A DNA stretch of 13,055 bases from contig JAHFPO010000044.1 of NCBI GenBank assembly GCA_023266695.1, positions 2,061 to 15,115 on the forward strand, in the 5' to 3' direction. This DNA comes from Hyphomicrobiales bacterium (lineage in GTDB: Bacteria > Pseudomonadota > Alphaproteobacteria > Rhizobiales > Xanthobacteraceae). Shown piece by piece: positions 1 to 5,147 of this stretch. The position numbers and the translations under genes were made by a program. The notes under the pieces are model-generated. The model did not search any database, had not been told where the DNA came from, and saw nothing but the letters and a program-made list of their open reading frames with translations. Within the stretch, counting starts at the first letter, position 1. Every line of letters begins with the position of its first letter.

Positions 1-2
1 AT

Positions 3-602
3 GCGGTGGAATTCCGTCTCAACGGACTCAAGAACCCGCGCGGCGTGGAGGTGATCAAGCGGACGGCCGCGTTGATGAAATGGCAGTCCCGTCCCTCGCC
101 GGGGCCGCACACCCGGGCCGCGGTCGGGCGCGGGCGCGGCATCGCCTATGTGCACTACAAGCACAGCGAGACCCATGTCGCGATCGGCATGGAAGTGGCG
201 GTCGAGCGCGCGAGCGGGAAAATTCGCGTCGAGCGCGTGACCTGCGCGCATGATTGCGGACAGATCATCAATCCGGACGGGGTGCGTGCCCAGGTCGAGG
301 GCAGCATCCTCCAGACCCTCAGCCGGGCGCTGATGGAGGAGGTGAAGTTCGATCGCTCGCGCGTCGTGAGCCTCGATTGGGAGAGCTACCCGATCCTTAC
401 CTTCAGCGATGTTCCCAAGCTCGACATCGAGCTGATCGACCGGCCGACCGAGAAGCCGCTCGGGGCGGGCGAAGCGGCGTGCAGCCCGGTCGGCGCGGCG
501 CTCGCCAACGCGGTGTTCGATGCGACCGGGGCGCGGCTCAGGACCATCCCGTTCACGTCGGAACGGGTCAAGGCCGCGCTCGCGCCGGATCGCACCGGAT
601 AA
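3..602 (+). CDS. Molybdopterin-binding (xanthine dehydrogenase/aldehyde oxidase family) large subunit, C-terminal part; 5' end outside window
   Basis: This is the last 199 codons of a molybdenum hydroxylase catalytic subunit, open to the left edge; an in-frame GTG at 6 is internal, not the start. Visible family motifs are HDCGQIINPDGV with a following Q-x-x-G segment, which belong to the molybdopterin-cofactor binding part, and KPLGAGEAACSP near codon 157. The glutamate of that motif (codon 471-473) is at the place of the catalytic Glu in this family. Full-length members run to 700-1000 residues, so most of the protein is missing here. The class oxidises aldehydes or N-heterocycles by hydroxylation, with electrons passing through a separate 2Fe-2S subunit. 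The sequence resembles the isoquinoline-1-oxidoreductase-beta-like single-chain branch, but the substrate cannot be told from this fragment. It converges on the coiled-coil gene 65 nt downstream; no convincing terminator lies between them. Confidence 0.85.
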   Translation, partial: AVEFRLNGLKNPRGVEVIKRTAALMKWQSRPSPGPHTRAAVGRGRGIAYVHYKHSETHVAIGMEVAVERASGKIRVERVTCAHDCGQIINPDGVRAQVEGSILQTLSRALMEEVKFDRSRVVSLDWESYPILTFSDVPKLDIELIDRPTEKPLGAGEAACSPVGAALANAVFDATGARLRTIPFTSERVKAALAPDRTG

Positions 603-667
603 GCTCGCGGGCCGATCTTGGCCGCGACCGCCGTTCGATAGGGAATGATTTTCGACGACCCCGCGCT

Positions 668-1966
668 TCAGCGCCGGGTTTGCAGCGCGCGAATGCGTTC
701 GGCGAGAGTGAGCGGGCGCTCGCCGCCGTGCGAATCGGCGGGACCACCGCCCGGGCGGCCGGGACCGCCGTTCTGCCGCGACGGCGGTGCGGGCGTCTCA
801 CTCAGAATCCGCTCGATCGGCGAACTGGAGCCTTCCAGATTGGCGGTGAGGCGGGCGACTTCGGCCGCCACGTCGTTGATGCGTTCGCGCAACAGCGCGT
901 TCTCGACCCGCTCGTTCGACCACGCCTGCTCGGTCTCGTGCTTGAGGGCGGCGACTTCCTGTTGCAACCGGTCGCGGTCTTCGCGCACCTGGGCCAACGC
1001 GCCCTCGAGCATCGATTTATCGGTCTTGAGATTCTCGATGGCGGTGATGTAACCGCGCGATGCGGCGTCGACGTCCCGGTGCACGGAGAGGACTTCGGCG
1101 CGATTCTTGTCGATTTCGGTGCGGGCGATGACGATGGCCTGGTCGCGTTCGGCGATCAGCGCGGTGAGCTCGATCTCGCGCTGGGAGGCGAGCGAGACTT
1201 GCCGGTTCGACTCGGTCTCGAGTTCGGCGACGGTGCGGGCGAGGGCCTCGGCTTCCGCCTTGCCTTCGCCGAGGCGGGTTTCCATCTCCACCAGCCGTTG
1301 GCTGAGACTTTCGATCTTCTCGCGTTCCTCGGCGAGCGTGCGCAAGGTCTTGTCGGCTTGCCCGCGCTCTTCGGTGAGGCGCTCTTCGGTTGCCGCGACC
1401 TCGCGTTCGAGATCGGCGATGCGGCCCTTCAGGTTTTCGCGCTGGGCGTCGAGCGCCGCGATCTCGACGCGTTGGCTGTCCGCTTCGGAAGTCTTGTCGA
1501 CGAGCGTGCGTGCCATCTGGGCGAGTTCCCCGGTCCTGGCCGCGAGCTCCGCTTCGGTCTCGTTCAGGGTCTTCGACTTGAGCGAGAGTTCTTCCTCGGT
1601 GCTGCGCAGCTTGTCGCGCAACGTCCGCTCCTGCGCCTCGAGGGCGGTGCAGGCGGCCGTCTTTTCCTCGACCTCGGCCTTGAGTACGCGGAGCGATTCG
1701 CTCTTGCGGCCGATCTCGGCGAGTTGTTCGGTGGTCTTGAGCTTGAGCTGTTCGACGCTGGTCTCGAGCCGGCGCGTCGACATGGCGAACTCGGCGCGCA
1801 GCTGGTCCTTGTCGGCCTGAATCTCGGCCATCGAGACCGGAATGGCGCCTTCGATGCGCCGCGTCGTCAGGCGCACCGCGCGATGCCACACCGCGGACAG
1901 CAGAACGAGGGCGACCAGGCTGGCGGCCAGGAAGCCGAGGGCAAAAAACATGATCGCTTCGATCAT
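668..1966 (-). CDS. Membrane-anchored long coiled-coil protein, function unknown
   Basis: The product is 432 residues. An N-terminal hydrophobic helix (about residues 4-26, IMFFALGFLAASLVALVLL) is followed by a basic patch (HRAVRLTTRR). Then comes a heptad-rich region running to about residue 375, full of E/K/R/Q/L and almost free of glycine and proline, so a long coiled coil is expected. The tail is Pro/Gly-rich. With a single N-terminal anchor the rod would probably sit in the cytoplasm. The start at 1966 is preferred because GTGAGG lies 8-9 nt upstream; an in-frame ATG at 2005 would add 13 polar residues before the anchor. The segment MAEIQADKDQLRAEFAMS resembles an uncharacterised family I recall from Hyphomicrobiales genomes. 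A TTAACCAT motif lies about 77 bp upstream. Function is unknown; a structural or scaffold role is inference only. Confidence 0.85.
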   Translation of the reverse strand: MIEAIMFFALGFLAASLVALVLLSAVWHRAVRLTTRRIEGAIPVSMAEIQADKDQLRAEFAMSTRRLETSVEQLKLKTTEQLAEIGRKSESLRVLKAEVEEKTAACTALEAQERTLRDKLRSTEEELSLKSKTLNETEAELAARTGELAQMARTLVDKTSEADSQRVEIAALDAQRENLKGRIADLEREVAATEERLTEERGQADKTLRTLAEEREKIESLSQRLVEMETRLGEGKAEAEALARTVAELETESNRQVSLASQREIELTALIAERDQAIVIARTEIDKNRAEVLSVHRDVDAASRGYITAIENLKTDKSMLEGALAQVREDRDRLQQEVAALKHETEQAWSNERVENALLRERINDVAAEVARLTANLEGSSSPIERILSETPAPPSRQNGGPGRPGGGPADSHGGERPLTLAERIRALQTRR

Positions 1967-2042
1967 GCTACGCGCCTCACAAGAGGAAACACCGGAACCC
2001 TCCATTCATGGCATGACGTTGTTTGAAATACCAGCAAAACCA

Positions 2043-2050
2043 ATGGTTAA
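2043..2050 (-). promoter_or_regulatory. CtrA-type half site upstream of the coiled-coil gene
   Basis: On the minus strand this reads TTAACCAT, matching the half-site consensus of the alphaproteobacterial cell-cycle regulator CtrA. It is 77 bp upstream of the start of the coiled-coil gene. A second half site at 7-nt spacing is only TTTT, so this is a half site at best. A few TTAAC matches are expected by chance in a window of this size. Confidence 0.25.
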
Positions 2051-2089
2051 CCTTAGCCCTGGCGATGCGTCACGGCGATGGAAACGGCT

Positions 2090-2106
2090 GCCGCGCGGGG
2101 CGCGGC
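2090..2106 (-). terminator. GC-rich hairpin downstream of the DUF1134 gene
   Basis: A perfect 7-bp stem (GCCGCGC / GCGCGGC) with a 3-nt loop starts 31 nt past the stop of the DUF1134 gene. Only a short T run follows on the minus strand (CCGTTTCC), so it may be a weak terminator or an mRNA 3'-end stabiliser. Confidence 0.35.
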
Positions 2107-2136
2107 GGCCGACCCCGCCAATGAATTAGGCTTGGC

Positions 2137-2700
2137 TCAGAACGGGTTCCAGGTCGAGCGCTGGGTGAATTTCAGATAGCCGACATTGGCGCCGAGCCGC
2201 ACCCCGACGCCGGAGCGGATGGGCACGACCACGATCCCGCTCCAGGTCAGCGCGGTCATGCCGAGCCCGCCTACGAAATAAGCAGAGCCCGAGATTCCGA
2301 TGAAGCGGTTATAGATGTCATCGATGCGGCGCAGGTTGTAGACCAGCATCATGGTGCGTGCGCCGTCGCCGCCGAGATCGAAGCCGAGGCTCGGGCCCTG
2401 CCAGTAGATCTTGAGGTCGCCGGCGTTGCGCGTATAGAGCGCTCCCTCGCCATAGCGCAGTCCGACCGTGACGGCGCCGGAAGCTTCCTCGCCGAGGATG
2501 TAGCCGTTGGGCTGGCCCCACCGGCTCGCCGCTTGTTCGATCAACAGCGCGAGATCGCGGGAGACGCCGCCGAAGAAGCGATGTCCGGCTCTGACCAGCT
2601 CGTCGGAGGAAAAGGTCGAGCCGCCGCCCTGGGCGAAGGCGGGGTTGCCGCCGGACAGGGCCAGGAACACGAGAACAGCGATTGCGCGTAGGGCCGCCAT
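2137..2700 (-). CDS. eipA: DUF1134 family secreted protein, EipA-like envelope integrity protein
   Basis: The product is 187 residues and begins with a clear Sec signal peptide (MAALRAIAVLVFLALSGG...) with likely cleavage after AFA near residue 23. The mature part is a compact, glycine- and beta-rich domain: DELVRAGHRFFGGVSRDLALLIEQA, then WGQPNGYILGEEASGAVTVGLRYGEG, and a C-terminal GVGVRLGANVGYLKFT. This is the pattern of DUF1134. The characterised member, EipA of Brucella, is a small periplasmic beta-barrel protein needed for envelope integrity and interacting genetically with O-polysaccharide synthesis. The start at 2700 is chosen because GGAG lies 7 nt upstream and because it places the signal peptide at the terminus; a start at 2724 would add eight residues. 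It is divergent from the YHS gene. Family membership is judged by eye; the role in this organism is inferred from Brucella. Confidence 0.82.
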   Translation of the reverse strand: MAALRAIAVLVFLALSGGNPAFAQGGGSTFSSDELVRAGHRFFGGVSRDLALLIEQAASRWGQPNGYILGEEASGAVTVGLRYGEGALYTRNAGDLKIYWQGPSLGFDLGGDGARTMMLVYNLRRIDDIYNRFIGISGSAYFVGGLGMTALTWSGIVVVPIRSGVGVRLGANVGYLKFTQRSTWNPF

Positions 2701-2764
2701 GGGGATCTCCAGGCATAGGAACAATCGGAAACGTGGAACGCGGCCGTCGCGAGCGTCGGAGAAT

Positions 2765-2778
2765 CTGCCGGTCGGCAG
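2765..2778. promoter_or_regulatory. Short palindrome in the eipA/YHS divergent intergenic region
   Basis: CTGCCG-GT-CGGCAG is a perfect 14-bp dyad inside the 235-bp gap between the divergent DUF1134 and YHS genes. It has the size and symmetry of an operator for a dimeric repressor, but nothing links it to a regulator. GC-rich DNA yields such dyads by chance fairly often. The gap also holds a TTAAC at 2818-2822. Confidence 0.2.
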
Positions 2779-2935
2779 CGGATGGAGGCCGGCCGAAATC
2801 GGAAAAATCGGGGCCTCTTAACTCGCCGCATACCGGCCGGCCTTAGGTTGTGGACGGCACTCGAGTTTGCCAGCGAATCACCGACCGACGCTGCCCAATA
2901 AGTGTGACGGCTCGGAGGCCGAAGGGGAAGCTCTC

Positions 2936-3433
2936 ATGGAATCTGTCCATCCGCGGCATCGGGGCCCCGGAGTCTTGGCCTTGCTGCTCGGCCTGCTGCT
3001 GACGGGCTTTGCCTTCGCGCCGACGCGGGGGGCGGTGACGACCGAACTCGTCGTCGCCGACCGGCTTGCCGGCGTCGCCCTCTATGGCTTCGATCCGGTC
3101 GCCTATTTCGTGGATCGGATGGCGCGGCCCGGGAAGCCGGCCTTTGAGCTCAGATTCGGCGAGCTGACCTGGCGTTTCCGCAACGGGGCCAACCGCGCGG
3201 CCTTCGCCGCCCGGCCGGAAATCTACATCCCGCGCTTCGGCGGCTATGATCCGGTGGCGCTCATCGGCGGAGCCCCGGTCGCGGGCCATCCCGCCTTGTT
3301 CGTCGTTTATGACGGGCGCGTGTTCCTGTTCCACCGGGCGGACAACCGCGCCGCCTTTCTCAAGGAACCGGAAACCGTGGCCGTAGCCGCCGGGGCGGCC
3401 TGGCCCAAGGTCATGCGCACGCTCGTGCCCTGA
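2936..3433 (+). CDS. Exported YHS-domain family protein lacking the usual cysteine
   Basis: The product is 165 residues with an N-terminal hydrophobic export signal (GVLALLLGLLLTGFAFA, residues about 12-28) followed by a small domain. The visible YHS hallmarks are YGFDPVAYF near residue 50, GKPAFELRFGELTWRFRNGANRAAFAARPEIYIPRFGGY, and a second aromatic/Asn-Phe stretch (VFLFHRADNRAAF). In most secreted YHS proteins the glycine pair is followed by Y-C (GGYC); here it is GGYD, so the usual metal-ligand candidate is absent. The start at 2936 has AAGGGGAAG about 6-13 nt upstream and puts the signal at the N-terminus; the open frame reaches back to 2867, but those codons look untranslated. It ends 3 nt before the convergent cysQ stop. 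Function is unknown; the domain is often associated with metal handling. Confidence 0.75.
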   Translation: MESVHPRHRGPGVLALLLGLLLTGFAFAPTRGAVTTELVVADRLAGVALYGFDPVAYFVDRMARPGKPAFELRFGELTWRFRNGANRAAFAARPEIYIPRFGGYDPVALIGGAPVAGHPALFVVYDGRVFLFHRADNRAAFLKEPETVAVAAGAAWPKVMRTLVP

Positions 3434-3436
3434 AAG

Positions 3437-4258
3437 TCAGGATTCGGCCGGGGCACCCCAGGCGAGCACGCCCTCGAGGCGGAACCCGGTCTCCGGCCTG
3501 CCATAGGCAAGCGCACCGCCGTCGGGAGCCGTCACCCGTCCGCCCGCGGCGGCGAGGAGCGCGTGTCCCGCCGCCACGTCCCATTCGCTGATCGGCGCGA
3601 GGCGTGCATAGACGTCGGCCTCGCCCTCGGCGAGACGGGCGAACTTCAGCGAAGAGCCGAGAACGAGCCGCCGCTCGACTGAAAGCGTGGCAAGGAAGGC
3701 ATCGCTCCTCTGATCGGGATGCGAACGGCTGACGGCGGCGATGAGACGCTCGGGGCGCGCACGGGCCCGGATCGGCACGGCCGCGGCGGCCTCGAAACGC
3801 GTCCCCGGCGCGAGCCGGGCCCGGACCGCGCGCCCGTCCGCCGCCGCATAGAGCGCATTCAGGGCCGGCGCATAGACGAGGCCGAGCACGGGGAGCCCGT
3901 CGACGATGAGGGCGACATTGACCGTATATTCGCTCCTGCCCGCGATCAGCTCGCGGGTGCCGTCGATCGGGTCGACCAGAAAAAATACCGAGCCGGGATT
4001 TGGCGCCCTGCCGCGGGATGCGGCCTCCTCGGCGATCACCGGGACGGCGGGCAGGAGTCGGGCGAGCCCCTCGCTGAGGATCGCTTCCGCCGCCTCGTCG
4101 GCGGCGGTCACCGGGCTCGCGTCGGGTTTTGCGCGCGCCTCGAGGCCCGCGGCCACGCATTGCAGGATGCGTGCGCCCGCTTGGCTCGCGAGTTCCGCGA
4201 GCGGGGTGAGAAGGCGCGTCGCCTCCCCGCGTCCGAGCGCCTGCTGCGCTGCCGTCAT
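3437..4258 (-). CDS. cysQ: 3'(2'),5'-bisphosphate nucleotidase / inositol monophosphatase family phosphatase
   Basis: The product is 273 residues of the Li-sensitive, Mg-dependent phosphatase superfamily. Metal-site motifs are all present: KPDASPVTAAD (residues 44-54), the acidic pair E77-E78 in PVIAEEAAS, DPIDGT at 96-101, and EWDVAAG at 225-231. The stretch GSSLKFARLAEGEADVYARL just before the last motif is characteristic of the CysQ branch. That branch hydrolyses 3'-phosphoadenosine 5'-phosphate to AMP, clearing the by-product of sulfate activation and sulfonation in the cytoplasm. The ATG at 4258 is chosen; an in-frame GTG at 4270 would add four residues. Neither has a strong Shine-Dalgarno site. 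It is divergent from chpT across a 104-bp gap. A general inositol monophosphatase activity cannot be excluded. Confidence 0.87.
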   Translation of the reverse strand: MTAAQQALGRGEATRLLTPLAELASQAGARILQCVAAGLEARAKPDASPVTAADEAAEAILSEGLARLLPAVPVIAEEAASRGRAPNPGSVFFLVDPIDGTRELIAGRSEYTVNVALIVDGLPVLGLVYAPALNALYAAADGRAVRARLAPGTRFEAAAAVPIRARARPERLIAAVSRSHPDQRSDAFLATLSVERRLVLGSSLKFARLAEGEADVYARLAPISEWDVAAGHALLAAAGGRVTAPDGGALAYGRPETGFRLEGVLAWGAPAES

Positions 4259-4362
4259 CCGATCATGCACACTGGTATGGCCCGCACCGGCGGTGTATCA
4301 CACGGCGCCCATACGACCAACGCGGCGCGATTCGCTCTCGCTCGCCTGTTTCGGAATCCGGA

Positions 4363-5004
4363 ATGGCCGCACCCGTCTCTCTCGACACCCTCGATCTCGC
4401 CGCGTTCCTGTGCTCGCGCCTCTGTCACGACGTGATCAGCCCGGTCGGAGCCATCATCAACGGGCTGGAAGTGCTCGCGGACGAGAAGGACGAGGCCATG
4501 AAGAAGAGCGCGCTCGATCTCATCCGCAAGAGCGCGGGCCAGGCCTCCGCCCGCTTGCAGTTCGCCCGTCTCGCCTTCGGTGCGGCGGGTTCGGCCGGTG
4601 CCCAGATCGCTCTCGGCGATGCCGAGGAGGTCGCCCGCAGGCTGTTGCAGGACGACCGCCTGACCATCGCCTGGAACCTGCCGCGGGTGCTCATGCCCAA
4701 AAACCGGGTGAAGCTCCTGCTCAATCTCATGCTGGTCGCCGCGGCCGCGATCCCGCGCGGGGGAACGCTCAAGGTCGATCCGGTCGGGGAGGGGGAGCGC
4801 ATGGGCTTCCGCCTGACGGCGGAGGGGGCAAACGCGAAGGTGCCGCCGGCGGTCGCGGGCTTGCTCGACGGGAACGCCGCCGATGGCCTCGATGCCCACG
4901 CCATCCAGCCCTATTTCACCGGCCTGTTGGCGCGCGCCGCCGGCCTCAAAATCGCGCTCGCGGGCACCGGCCAGAGCGTGGTGCTGACGGCCGGCGAAGC
5001 CTGA
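4363..5004 (+). CDS. chpT: Histidine phosphotransferase ChpT
   Basis: The product is 213 residues. The N-terminal helix pair carries SRLCHDVISPVGAIINGLEVL, the hallmark of ChpT, with phospho-acceptor His22. The remainder (about residues 95-210) resembles a degenerate histidine-kinase ATPase domain without nucleotide-binding boxes, as known for ChpT. In Caulobacter and Brucella ChpT relays phosphate from the hybrid kinase CckA to CtrA and CpdR, controlling cell division, motility and polarity. It is a dimeric cytoplasmic protein. The start has GGA about 5 nt upstream. The che operon follows in the same direction after 143 bp. That neighbourhood, together with the CtrA-like site upstream of cheA, suggests linkage of the cell-cycle relay and taxis, which is inference. 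The family assignment is strong. Confidence 0.92.
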   Translation: MAAPVSLDTLDLAAFLCSRLCHDVISPVGAIINGLEVLADEKDEAMKKSALDLIRKSAGQASARLQFARLAFGAAGSAGAQIALGDAEEVARRLLQDDRLTIAWNLPRVLMPKNRVKLLLNLMLVAAAAIPRGGTLKVDPVGEGERMGFRLTAEGANAKVPPAVAGLLDGNAADGLDAHAIQPYFTGLLARAAGLKIALAGTGQSVVLTAGEA

Positions 5005-5043
5005 ATCCATGCGGGTTTGCCGGGTCCCGATACCACCCTCCGG

Positions 5044-5060
5044 TTCAGGCAATCTTAACC
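5044..5060 (+). promoter_or_regulatory. Near-full CtrA-type binding site upstream of cheA
   Basis: TTCA-N7-TTAACC differs by one base from the CtrA consensus TTAA-N7-TTAAC. It lies 88 bp before the cheA start, in the 143-bp gap after chpT. CtrA controls motility and chemotaxis genes in many alphaproteobacteria, and ChpT, encoded just upstream, phosphorylates CtrA. The motif is short and has one mismatch, so binding is a hypothesis. Confidence 0.4.
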
Positions 5061-5147
5061 CTCCTGGCTCAACACTCGGGCGCGGACGCGACTAGGCTTG
5101 CGATCGGGCTCCGGGCCCCGGTCGCCGGCGCAACGACCGGCCGAGCC

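Noticed and set aside
603..674. Hairpins between the convergent hydroxylase and coiled-coil genes (CGCGGGCC/GGCCGCG; GCGC-TTCA-GCGC)
   Set aside because: The first has a bulge and no T run; the second has only a 4-bp stem and includes the stop codon of the coiled-coil gene. Not good enough for a terminator call.
254..2026. Long plus-strand open frame (590 codons) opposite the coiled-coil gene
   Set aside because: It begins inside the molybdenum hydroxylase gene in another frame and mirrors the coiled-coil gene on the other strand. Its protein is Arg/Ala/Gly-rich first and then a Leu/Phe/Glu repeat mirror of heptad codons, with no domain. GC-rich DNA gives such shadows.
2818..2822. TTAAC in the eipA/YHS gap as a CtrA site
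   Set aside because: No second half site at 7-nt spacing on either side; single TTAAC words are expected by chance.
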